Positions 6,825-12,201 of a DNA stretch of 12,518 nucleotides are shown one piece after another (position 1 is the stretch's first letter; every line of letters begins with the position of its first letter). The position numbers were made by a program, and so were the translations under genes. The notes beneath the pieces were generated by a model. It was not told the DNA's origin. It worked only from the letters and a program-made list of their open reading frames with translations, and did no database searches. The stretch is from DATJLQ01 sp035509415. GTDB lineage: Bacteria > Pseudomonadota > Alphaproteobacteria > JACZXZ01. The DNA lies in assembly GCA_035509415.1 (NCBI GenBank), contig DATJLQ010000042.1:1-12518 (forward strand), in the 5' to 3' direction.

Positions 6825-7295
6825 ACAGCGGACCCGGTCGCCTCGATCGCCGAGCTCAGGGTGCTGGTGGCGCGCGGCGCGCGCCTGCTCGGCCTCGATG
6901 TCGGCACCAAGACCATCGGCCTCGCCCTTTCGGACACGACCCTCACGGTCGCCTCGGCGATGGAGACCATCCGGCGCGGCAAGTTCGCGGCCGACGCCAT
7001 GCGTATTGCCCAAATCGTCGCGGCCCAGGGGGTGGGCGGGTTCGTCATCGGCCTGCCCATCAACATGGACGGCAGCGAGGGACCGCGTTGCCAATCGGTG
7101 CGCCAGTTCGGGCGCAATCTCGTGGGCGCGGTCCCGCTCCCCTATCTCCTGTGGGACGAGCGGCTTTCGACTGCGGCCGTGACGCGCGCCATGATCGACG
7201 CCGATCTGAGCCGCAAGCGACGGGGCGAGACCGTGGACAAGGTGGCGGCGGCCTACATCCTCCAGGGCGCCCTCGACGCGGGCGCCACGCGATGA
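6810..7295 (+). CDS. ruvX: RuvX/YqgF, putative pre-16S rRNA nuclease (Holliday junction resolvase-like)
   Basis: YqgF-family proteins have an RNase H fold and take part in 5'-end maturation of 16S rRNA; a Holliday-junction role has also been proposed. Seen in sequence: LLGLDVGTKTIGLALSD (26-42) with Asp30, GGFVIGLPINMDGSEGPR (76-93), LLWDERLST (113-121) with Asp116/Glu117, and RRGETVDKVAAAYILQ (137-152) with Asp143, so the acidic catalytic set is complete. From ATG 6810 the protein has 161 residues, and the leader before LGLD is close to that of alphaproteobacterial homologues. An in-frame ATG at 6750 would add 20 residues, mostly the KAPSS repeat, giving 181. Neither start has a good Shine-Dalgarno. 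The stop overlaps the next ATG by 4 nt (ATGA). Confidence 0.93.
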   Translation: MASRPTADPVASIAELRVLVARGARLLGLDVGTKTIGLALSDTTLTVASAMETIRRGKFAADAMRIAQIVAAQGVGGFVIGLPINMDGSEGPRCQSVRQFGRNLVGAVPLPYLLWDERLSTAAVTRAMIDADLSRKRRGETVDKVAAAYILQGALDAGATR

Positions 7296-7822
7296 AGCGA
7301 GGGCGCGCGGGCGCTTCCCGAATCCGCGTCGGGCACGCGGGCGACCTCGCGTCGCTCGAGGCGCTCGAGCGCGCGAGCTTCGCGGGCGATCGCCTGAGCC
7401 GGCGCAGCTTCCGCTCGCTTCTCGCGGCCCCGAGCGCCGCCCTCATCGTCGAGGAGACGGCCGGCCGGGTGCGGGGTTACGCGCTCCTGTTGTTTCGCCG
7501 CCGAGCGCCCGAACACGCCCGGCTTTATTCCTTCGCGGTCGCACCGGGCGAGCGCGGCAAGGGGATCGCGCAGTCGCTCCTCGCGGGCGCCGAGCGCGTG
7601 GCGCTCAGCCGCGACGCGTCTCTCCTCGCCCTCGAGGTCCGGCGCGACAACAAGCCGGCGCAGGCGCTTTATGCCAAGGCGGGGTTCCGCGCGACCGGGT
7701 CACGAGCAGATTATTACGAGGACGGCATGGCGGCCGTGGTCATGGAAAAGCGCCTCGGCCGGACGGACGCGTCCCGGACACGCCGCCGCGTGCCCGCGGC
7801 GAAGCGCATGGGGGATCGGTAA
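7292..7822 (+). CDS. RimI-like GNAT N-acetyltransferase
   Basis: This is a GNAT-fold acetyltransferase using acetyl-CoA. RimI-type members acetylate protein N termini, but the substrate here is not shown by the sequence. Motif A is clear: LYSFAVAPGERGKGIAQSLL (78-97), with the RGKGIA pyrophosphate loop. Motif B is LEVRRDNKPAQALYAKAGF (114-132), with Asn120 and Tyr127 at the usual positions, followed by RADYYEDG (138-145), which is typical of RimI. The protein has 176 residues; residues from about 156 to the end are a basic Arg/Ala tail beyond the normal end. The ATG overlaps the ruvX stop by 4 nt and no Shine-Dalgarno is evident, so translation is probably coupled. Another GNAT subfamily is possible, so no gene symbol is given. 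Confidence 0.9.
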   Translation: MKRGRAGASRIRVGHAGDLASLEALERASFAGDRLSRRSFRSLLAAPSAALIVEETAGRVRGYALLLFRRRAPEHARLYSFAVAPGERGKGIAQSLLAGAERVALSRDASLLALEVRRDNKPAQALYAKAGFRATGSRADYYEDGMAAVVMEKRLGRTDASRTRRRVPAAKRMGDR

Positions 7823-8307
7823 TGGACGCATGGCAGAATTTCTTTCTCGGCGAGTTGGGCGCCTCCGCCGCCCTCGCCGGGCTCATCTTCGTGAGCCTGT
7901 CGGTCAACCAGGCGCGCGTTCTCGCGACCCCGAGCCTGCCCGAGCGCGGCCTCGAGGCGCTCATGGCGCTGTTCCTGGTGCTCATCGTCTCGTCGCTCAT
8001 GCTGGTGCCGGACCAGGGGCCGCGCCTCCTCGGCGCCGAGGTCCTGGCGGTGGCGCTCGCCCAGGTCGCGGTCCTGTTCTTGGTCCAGAAGGTGGAGCTG
8101 AGGCGGGTCGAGGCGGCCTACCGGCGCAACATGCTTATGCTTGCCGCCGCGACCCAGGGCGCCGCCTGGCTGTTCGGCCTCGGCGCGCTCCTTCTCATGG
8201 TGCGCGCCGATTGGGTCGGGCTCTACGTCCTGGTGCCGGCGACCCTCGTTTCCTTCGTCGCGGCGGGGATCAATGCCTGGGTGCTGCTGATCGAGATCAA
8301 CCGCTGA
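7822..8307 (+). CDS. Small conserved-looking polytopic membrane protein, function unknown
   Basis: The 161-residue protein has about five hydrophobic segments: 12-29 (LGASAALAGLIFVSLSVN), 44-63, 69-89, 104-126 and 130-155, with a short charged loop at 89-102 (QKVELRRVEAAYRR). It should lie in the inner membrane. The N terminus, with its FxGELGASAALAGLIFVSLSVN-type pattern, resembles a family of uncharacterised small membrane proteins seen in several proteobacteria and actinobacteria. I recall no proven function and give none. The start ATG overlaps the acetyltransferase stop by 1 nt (TAATG) and has GGGGGATCGG just upstream, a usable ribosome-binding site. It is the third gene of the ruvX transcription unit. 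Confidence 0.85.
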   Translation: MDAWQNFFLGELGASAALAGLIFVSLSVNQARVLATPSLPERGLEALMALFLVLIVSSLMLVPDQGPRLLGAEVLAVALAQVAVLFLVQKVELRRVEAAYRRNMLMLAAATQGAAWLFGLGALLLMVRADWVGLYVLVPATLVSFVAAGINAWVLLIEINR

Positions 8308-8612
8308 CGCGCCCGGCCGGTCCAACCTCGCCATCGGCGTCCGGACCCGACTTGGATCGGAATCCGGGGCGCCGGCGATTTTCCGCGCGCCGGGCGTGAC
8401 AGGGTCGCGCGAAAGTATTATGAGCTTCGGGTCCGGCGCGGACCCCAAACGACGCCGAGACGAATTCGCGACGACCTCAAGACGACCTCGAGAGCGCAGT
8501 CGACCGCACCCATGCCGAGAGACCCTGACGACCCCTACGGGGGGACGGATCGCATGGGCGCCGCACGCCCGGGACGGGGCGCGCCCGGGACGGGCTCCCG
8601 GCGGGCCGGCTC
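8308..8612. other. 305-nt spacer between the ruvX unit and the ATP-grasp gene
   Basis: It contains an imperfect hairpin at 8341-8367 (CCGGA, CCGA, loop, TCGG, TCCGG) without a T-run, so it is at most a weak terminator. A possible promoter lies at 8396-8421 and a short leader ORF at 8554-8616, listed separately. A short direct repeat of GACGACCTC lies at about 8472-8493. A plus-strand open frame crossing this region has no domain features and is a shadow. Confidence 0.5.
8396..8421 (+). promoter_or_regulatory. Possible sigma-70-like promoter upstream of the ATP-grasp gene
   Basis: GTGACA (8396-8401) matches TTGACA at 5 of 6 positions and TATTAT (8416-8421) matches TATAAT at 5 of 6. The spacer is only 14 nt, well below the usual 17, so one element may be fortuitous. 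This is the only AT-rich patch in the spacer. If used, the leader before ATG 8613 would be about 185 nt. Confidence 0.25.
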
Positions 8613-8616
8613 ATGA
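8554..8616 (+). CDS. Possible 20-codon leader peptide overlapping the ATP-grasp start
   Basis: An ATG at 8554 preceded by GGGGGG (9 nt spacing) opens a 20-codon frame encoding a Gly/Arg/Ala-rich peptide (MGAARPGRGAPG...). Its TGA stop at 8614-8616 overlaps the ATG of the ATP-grasp gene as ATGA. The ATP-grasp ATG has no good Shine-Dalgarno of its own, so translation could be coupled through this leader. It is too short to judge by composition, and chance is a real alternative. Confidence 0.3.
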   Translation: MGAARPGRGAPGTGSRRAGS

Positions 8617-10361
8617 CCGCGCACATCGTCATCGTCGACCGCCGCGCGGACTTCCGCTGGGACGATGCCGGCCATCCGGTGGTGACCGCGCGCGAGTACC
8701 TCTCGCGCCCCGACGCGTTCATGTCGCGCTTCCCGCGCATCATCAATCTGTGCCGCGATTACCAGTACATGAATTTCGGCTATTACTGCTCGCTCCTCGC
8801 GGAGGCGCGCGGCGAGCGCGTCATCCCATCGGTCGCGACCATCCTCGACCTCTCGAAGAAGTCGATCTACGGGCTGCAGCTCGACGAGCTCGACGAGGCG
8901 CTCGAGAAGATCGCGAAGAAGCCGGGTGCCGCATCCGCGAGCGACGGCCCGTTCACCATCTTCTGCTTCTTCGGCTTCACCGAGGAGGAGCGGCACCAGG
9001 AGCTCGCGCAGAAAATCTTCGATCTGTTCCGCTGCCCGCTCCTGAAGGTCGAGATCACGCCGGGCCCGAAATGGCGCGTCTCCTCGATCCGCCCGGTGCC
9101 GGTCAACGAGGTCAAGCCCGAGCAGGACGAGCTGTTCCGGCGCGCGCTCAGCGCCTACACGCGCACCGTCTGGCGCACGCCCAAGAGCAAGACGCCGCCG
9201 CGCTACTATATGGCGATCCTGTTCAACCCGCAGGACCCGCTCGGGCCCTCGGGCATCCGCACGGTGCAGAAATTCGCGCGCATCGGCGAGCAGATGGGCC
9301 TCGAGGTCGACATCATCGACAAGAAGGACTACAGCCGGCTCGCCGAGTACGACGCGCTGTTCATCCGCGAGACCACGGCGCTCGACCACCACACCTACCG
9401 CTTCGCGAAGAAGGCGGAATACGAGAACATGGTGGTGATCGACGATTCGAACTCGATCCTGCGCTGCACCAACAAGGTCTATCTCGCCGAGCTCCTGCGC
9501 GCGAACCGCATCCCGATCCCGCGCACCATGGTGGTCGACCGCGTGCGCATGGCGGAGATCGAGATCGAGCTCGGCTATCCCTTGGTGCTCAAGATTCCGG
9601 ACGGCTCCTTCTCGCGCGGCGTGTTCAAGGTCTCGAGCAAGCAGGAGCTCAAGGACGTCTCGACCGAGCTGTTCCGGCGCTCCGAGCTGATCATCGCCCA
9701 GGAGTTCATCCCGACCAGCTTCGACTGGCGCGTGGGCGTGCTCAACGGCAGGCCGATCTTCGTCTGCCAGTACTTCATGTCGCGCAACCATTGGCAGGTG
9801 GTGCGCTACACCTCGGGCGGCCGGCCGCGCGAGGGCGACTTCAAGGCGCTCATGGTCGAGGACGCGCCGCGCGCCGTGGTCGAGACCGCGGTCAAGGCCG
9901 CGCGCCTCATCGGCGACGGGCTCTACGGCGTCGACCTCAAGGACACCGAGCACGGGCCGGTGGTGATCGAGATCAACGACAATCCGAGCATCGACTGGGG
10001 GGTCGAGGACGGCGTGCTCAAGGACGAGCTCTACCGCATCATCCTGACCGAGTTCGTCCGGCGCCTCGATGCCCAGATGGAGCCGTTCGGCTTCGCGGCG
10101 AGTGCGGCACCCGCGGCCCTGATGCTCGGCGGCAACGGCAATGGCGCAGGCCACGCCGCTCTCAATGGCAACGGGAACGGAAACGGCAACGGCAACGGTC
10201 ATGGCCACGGGAACGGCCATGGCGAGCCCGGGAACGGTACCGGCAACGGCGCGGGGAACGGCGCGGGCAACGGCGCGGGGAACGGCAAGGGAAGCTTGCA
10301 TCGCGAATTGCCGCCCCACGACGAGGTAGCGGAGCCCTTCCTGCGCGCATCGCGCGAATGA
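8613..10361 (+). CDS. RimK-like ATP-grasp amidoligase with N-terminal RLAN domain and Asn-Gly repeat tail
   Basis: ATP-grasp ligases of the RimK type join an amino acid (often glutamate) to a carboxylate through an acyl phosphate. The substrate of RLAN-containing members is not established. Seen in sequence (582 residues): residues about 1-190 fit the RimK-like ATP-grasp N-terminal (RLAN) domain (NLCRDYQYMNFGYYCSLLAE at 45-64); residues about 197-485 form the ligase, with TNKVYLAELL (286-295), the nucleotide loop LVLKIPDGSFSRGVFKV (324-340), AQEFIPTSFDWRVGVL (362-377) and the metal-binding VIEINDNPS (451-459) with Glu453, Asn455 and Asn457. All key sites are present. Residues about 507-560 are an Asn-Gly/His-Gly repeat. 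The GST-like gene follows after 22 nt. In other genomes, as I recall, such genes often sit beside GCS2-type ligases or peptidases; none is seen here. Confidence 0.92.
   Translation: MTAHIVIVDRRADFRWDDAGHPVVTAREYLSRPDAFMSRFPRIINLCRDYQYMNFGYYCSLLAEARGERVIPSVATILDLSKKSIYGLQLDELDEALEKIAKKPGAASASDGPFTIFCFFGFTEEERHQELAQKIFDLFRCPLLKVEITPGPKWRVSSIRPVPVNEVKPEQDELFRRALSAYTRTVWRTPKSKTPPRYYMAILFNPQDPLGPSGIRTVQKFARIGEQMGLEVDIIDKKDYSRLAEYDALFIRETTALDHHTYRFAKKAEYENMVVIDDSNSILRCTNKVYLAELLRANRIPIPRTMVVDRVRMAEIEIELGYPLVLKIPDGSFSRGVFKVSSKQELKDVSTELFRRSELIIAQEFIPTSFDWRVGVLNGRPIFVCQYFMSRNHWQVVRYTSGGRPREGDFKALMVEDAPRAVVETAVKAARLIGDGLYGVDLKDTEHGPVVIEINDNPSIDWGVEDGVLKDELYRIILTEFVRRLDAQMEPFGFAASAAPAALMLGGNGNGAGHAALNGNGNGNGNGNGHGHGNGHGEPGNGTGNGAGNGAGNGAGNGKGSLHRELPPHDEVAEPFLRASRE
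10129..10290 (+). repeat. Hexanucleotide-type repeat encoding the NG-rich tail
   Basis: The segment is built from GGCAAC/GGGAAC/GGCCAC-type hexamers and 12-bp GGCAACGGCGCG units. It encodes runs of Asn-Gly and His-Gly, then repeated GNGA. Synonymous variation between units shows the repeat is not entirely recent. The period is a multiple of 3, so copy changes would alter tail length without breaking the frame. Confidence 0.85.
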
Positions 10362-10383
10362 TGGCGCGCGCGGGCGCCGCCCA

Positions 10384-10989
10384 ATGCTGACGCTCTACGA
10401 CAATTTGGATTCCGGGAACGGCTACAAGGCGCGCCTCCTCTTGGCGCAGCTCGCCCTTCCCTATCGCCGGATCGAGCTCGACATCGACAAGGGCGAGACG
10501 CGCACGCCCGCGTTCCTCGCCAAGAACCCCAACGGCCGCATCCCGACGCTCGAGCTCGAGGACGGCACGTTCCTCGCGGAATCGAACGCGATCATGGTCT
10601 ATCTCGCCGAGGGGACGCGCTTCCTTCCCGCCGACCGCGTCGAGCGCGCGCAAGCGCTCCAGTGGCTGTTCTTCGAGCAATACAGCCACGAGCCCTACGT
10701 CGCGACGCCGCGCTACATCATCAAGCATCTCGGCCGCGATCACGCGCGCGCGGCGGAGCTGCCCTGGCGCATCGAGCGCGGCCACCAGGCGCTCCGGGTC
10801 ATGGAGACGCATCTCGCCGGCCGGGCCTATTTCGCGGGCAAGCGCTATTCGGTCGCCGACATCGCGCTTTACGCCTACACCCACGTCGCGCACGAGGGCG
10901 ACGTCGACATCGCCCCTTACGCCCGCGTGCGCGATTGGCTCGCGCGCGTCGCGGCCGAGCCGGGCCACATTCCGATCACCCAGGGTTAG
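10384..10989 (+). CDS. Glutathione S-transferase family protein
   Basis: This is a cytosolic GST-fold protein of 201 residues, the normal length. The thioredoxin-like N-terminal domain starts LTLYDNLDSGNGYKARLLL, where Ser10 or Asn12 is at the catalytic position. NPNGRIPTLELEDG (48-61) carries the cis-proline Pro54, and LAESNAIMVYLA (64-75) carries the Glu66-Ser67 pair that holds the glutathione gamma-glutamyl group. The helical C-terminal domain has the N-capping box SVADIALYAYTHVAHEG (156-172). The substrate cannot be told from sequence. It lies 22 nt after the ATP-grasp gene on the same strand and is probably co-transcribed; no Shine-Dalgarno is evident at ATG 10384. Its stop is 11 nt from the convergent exporter stop. 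Confidence 0.93.
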   Translation: MLTLYDNLDSGNGYKARLLLAQLALPYRRIELDIDKGETRTPAFLAKNPNGRIPTLELEDGTFLAESNAIMVYLAEGTRFLPADRVERAQALQWLFFEQYSHEPYVATPRYIIKHLGRDHARAAELPWRIERGHQALRVMETHLAGRAYFAGKRYSVADIALYAYTHVAHEGDVDIAPYARVRDWLARVAAEPGHIPITQG

Positions 10990-11003
10990 CGCAAGCGGCG
11001 CTA
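10987..11003. terminator. Small perfect palindrome joining two convergent stop codons
   Basis: TAGCGC-AAGCG-GCGCTA is a 6-bp perfect stem with a 5-nt loop. Its first three bases are the GST stop codon and its last three are the complement of the exporter stop codon. The location suits a bidirectional terminator, but the stem is short and no T-run follows on either strand, so activity is doubtful. Confidence 0.35.
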
Positions 11004-11618
11004 CTTGCCGCGCGCAAATGCCAGCACCGCACCCGCGCCGATGAGGAATCCGCCCGAGATGCGGTTCCGGAGCCGCGCGCGCGAGGCGAGCAACGCCCGC
11101 ACGCGTCCCGCGGCAAGCGCCCAGCCGCTGTCGAGCAGGATCGCGAGCGCGAGGAACGTGACCGCGAGGGCCAGGATTTGCGGCACCAGCGGCCGGCTCA
11201 GGGTGACGAATTGCGGGAAGAAGGCGCCGTAGAAGAACAGCGTCTTCGGGTTGGTGAGCGAGACGATAAAGCCGCGTAGATAGACCGCGCGCGCCGATTT
11301 CCGCGCCGGCGCCGCCTGAGCGAGATCGACCGGTGCCGCGCGCCACTGGAGGATGCCGAGCCAGATGAGATAGGCGGCGCCGATCCAACGCAGCCACTCG
11401 AACCAGGCGCCGAGGGTGCCCAGAAGCCCCGCCATGCCGAAGCCCGTGAGGGCGAGCTGGATCACCATCGCCGAGCAGGAGCCCGCGACCGTGATGAGCC
11501 CGTAGCGCGCGCCATAGGCGATGCTGTTCCCGACCACGAGCGAGACCATCGGTCCCGGCAGCAGCATGAGCAGCACCACGGCCACGACGAAGGCGAGATA
11601 GAGATTGGCATCGATCAT
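11001..11618 (-). CDS. LysE/RhtB family transporter
   Basis: This inner-membrane exporter belongs to the LysE/RhtB superfamily, whose members export amino acids such as lysine, threonine or homoserine lactone; the substrate here is unknown. The protein has 205 residues and the usual layout of about six hydrophobic segments. Signature elements are VVAVVLLMLLPGPMVSLVVG (11-30), GARYGLITVAG (36-46), AAYLIWLGILQWR (81-93) and VSLTNPKTLFFYGAFFPQFV (119-138), with the conserved NPK at 123-125. The central loop (about 93-110) is Ala-rich and variable, as is common. GGGGA lies about 6 nt upstream of ATG 11618, a good ribosome-binding site. The gene converges on the GST gene and stands alone. Confidence 0.94.
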   Translation of the reverse strand: MIDANLYLAFVVAVVLLMLLPGPMVSLVVGNSIAYGARYGLITVAGSCSAMVIQLALTGFGMAGLLGTLGAWFEWLRWIGAAYLIWLGILQWRAAPVDLAQAAPARKSARAVYLRGFIVSLTNPKTLFFYGAFFPQFVTLSRPLVPQILALAVTFLALAILLDSGWALAAGRVRALLASRARLRNRISGGFLIGAGAVLAFARGK

Positions 11619-11650
11619 GGGTTTCCCCGAGCGGCTTTGCGGCGGGCGCA

Positions 11651-11679
11651 GCGTGAGGGCAAGGCGAGCATACTGTCAA
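11651..11679 (-). promoter_or_regulatory. Candidate promoter of the LysE-family gene
   Basis: Read on the minus strand, a perfect TTGACA (-35) lies at 11679-11674, followed after 17 nt by TCACGC, a poor -10. The -35 is about 56 nt upstream of ATG 11618, a suitable distance. The perfect -35 is notable in this GC-rich context, but the weak -10 keeps confidence low. Confidence 0.35.
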
Positions 11680-11684
11680 GCCGC

Positions 11685-11694
11685 CCCGGGTCGG
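11685..11694. repeat. Left copy of a 10-bp direct repeat flanking the paired elements
   Basis: CCCGGGTCGG occurs here, 1 nt before the left terminal inverted repeat of copy A, and again at 12105-12114, directly at the right end of copy B. The position is that of a target-site duplication. It could also be a degenerate TIR fragment, since GGGTCG is part of the TIR. Confidence 0.6.
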
Positions 11695-11695
11695 C

Positions 11696-11892
11696 GTAGT
11701 GGGTCGATTTCCCCTCATCCTTCGAGACGCGCCTTATGGGCGCCCTCAGGACGAGATGAAACCCCATCGAACCAAACCCTCATCTTGAGGAGCAGCCCGC
11801 CGGCCTTCGGCCGGCCCTCCGATCCGAAGGCTGCGGCGCGTCGTGCCGCGGGCTGCGTCTCGAAAGACGAGGGTTTGAACTAACCGACCCAC
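11696..11892. mobile_element. Miniature palindromic element, copy A (197 bp, partly decayed)
   Basis: The element begins GTAGTGGGTCGATTT and ends CGACCCAC, giving an 8-bp perfect terminal inverted repeat (GTGGGTCG/CGACCCAC). It is 93% identical to copy B (14 differences in 197 positions, no indels), and the pair has a 210-bp period. Compared with copy B the first hairpin has lost pairs (TTCCCCTCATCCT against AGGACGAGATGAA), while the 9-bp GCAGCCCGC/GCGGGCTGC stem is kept. It contains no ORF of its own. It is best described as a non-autonomous MITE-like or REP-like element of alphaproteobacterial type; the family name is not known to me. Confidence 0.8.
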
Positions 11893-11905
11893 GGCCTACC
11901 CGCCG
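11893..11905. other. 13-bp junction between the two elements
   Basis: The sequence GGCCTACCCGCCG joins copies A and B. With the facing element ends it can fold: GACCCA pairs with TGGGTC, and CTACC (11896-11900) pairs with GGTAG (11905-11909) around a CGCC loop. TACCCGCCGG also resembles the TACCCGGGTCGG that follows copy B. Confidence 0.5.
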
Positions 11906-12105
11906 GTAGTGGGTCGATTTCACCTCATCCTTCGAGACGCGCCCTATGGGCGCCCTCAGGATGAGGTGAACCGCCATCGATCCAAACCCTCATCTTGAGG
12001 AGCAGCCCGCCGGCCTTCGGCCGGCCCTTCGATCCGAAGGCTGCGGCGCGTCGCGCCGCGGGCTGCGTCTCGAAGAACGAGGGTTTGGACCAACTGACCC
12101 ACTAC
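11906..12105. mobile_element. Miniature palindromic element, copy B (200 bp, structurally intact)
   Basis: The terminal inverted repeat is GTAGTGGGTC/GACCCACTAC, perfect over 10 bp. Inside is hairpin 1 (11919-11970): a 13-bp stem TTCACCTCATCCT/AGGATGAGGTGAA plus an inner GCGCCC/GGGCGC stem. Then comes a branched structure: an 11-bp stem TCCAAACCCTC/GAGGGTTTGGA (11981-11991 and 12079-12089), a 9-bp stem GCAGCCCGC/GCGGGCTGC (12002-12010 and 12058-12066), and three side hairpins at 12010-12024, 12026-12040 and 12043-12059. No coding capacity is apparent. It is a non-autonomous element that would need a transposase in trans. Confidence 0.82.
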
Positions 12106-12114
12106 CCGGGTCGG
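12105..12114. repeat. Right copy of the 10-bp flanking direct repeat
   Basis: CCCGGGTCGG is identical to 11685-11694 and shares its first C with the right terminal inverted repeat of copy B. Together the two copies bracket the whole A-B pair. Confidence 0.6.
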
Positions 12115-12136
12115 TTGCGAAGGTGCCCCGCTGCGG

Positions 12137-12165
12137 TTGCGCGTCCCAATCATTGCGCGTATTCT
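12137..12165 (+). promoter_or_regulatory. Candidate promoter of the histidine phosphatase gene
   Basis: TTGCGC (12137-12142) is followed after exactly 17 nt by TATTCT (12160-12165), matching the sigma-70 consensus at 3 of 6 and 4 of 6 positions. Transcription would start near 12172, leaving a leader of about 30 nt that ends in GTGAGGCGGTC before the ATG. The match is modest but spacing and location are suitable. Confidence 0.35.
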
Positions 12166-12201
12166 CGTCGCATTCTTCAACCCGTGCAACGTGAGGCGGT
12201 C

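Noticed and set aside
8535..10319. 594-codon minus-strand open frame opposite the ATP-grasp gene
   Set aside because: The plus-strand frame has complete ATP-grasp motifs; the antisense translation is low-complexity Asp/Ala/Val/Arg/Glu.
8396..10390. 664-codon plus-strand frame overlapping the ATP-grasp gene
   Set aside because: It is an out-of-frame, Arg/Ala/Gly-rich shadow of the same coding strand.
10162..11718. 518-codon minus-strand frame across the GST and LysE genes
   Set aside because: It is out of frame with the LysE-family gene and antisense to GST; both real genes have clear motifs.
11981..12089. tRNA gene or tRNA-like RNA
   Set aside because: The fold is cloverleaf-like, but there is no TTCRANYY T-loop, CCA end or 7-5-5-4 bp arm pattern, and the sequence is part of a repeated element.
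11696..12105. Simple pair of intrinsic terminators for neighbouring genes
   Set aside because: The hairpins lack T-runs, the flanking genes point away from the region, and the whole 197-bp unit is duplicated with TIRs.
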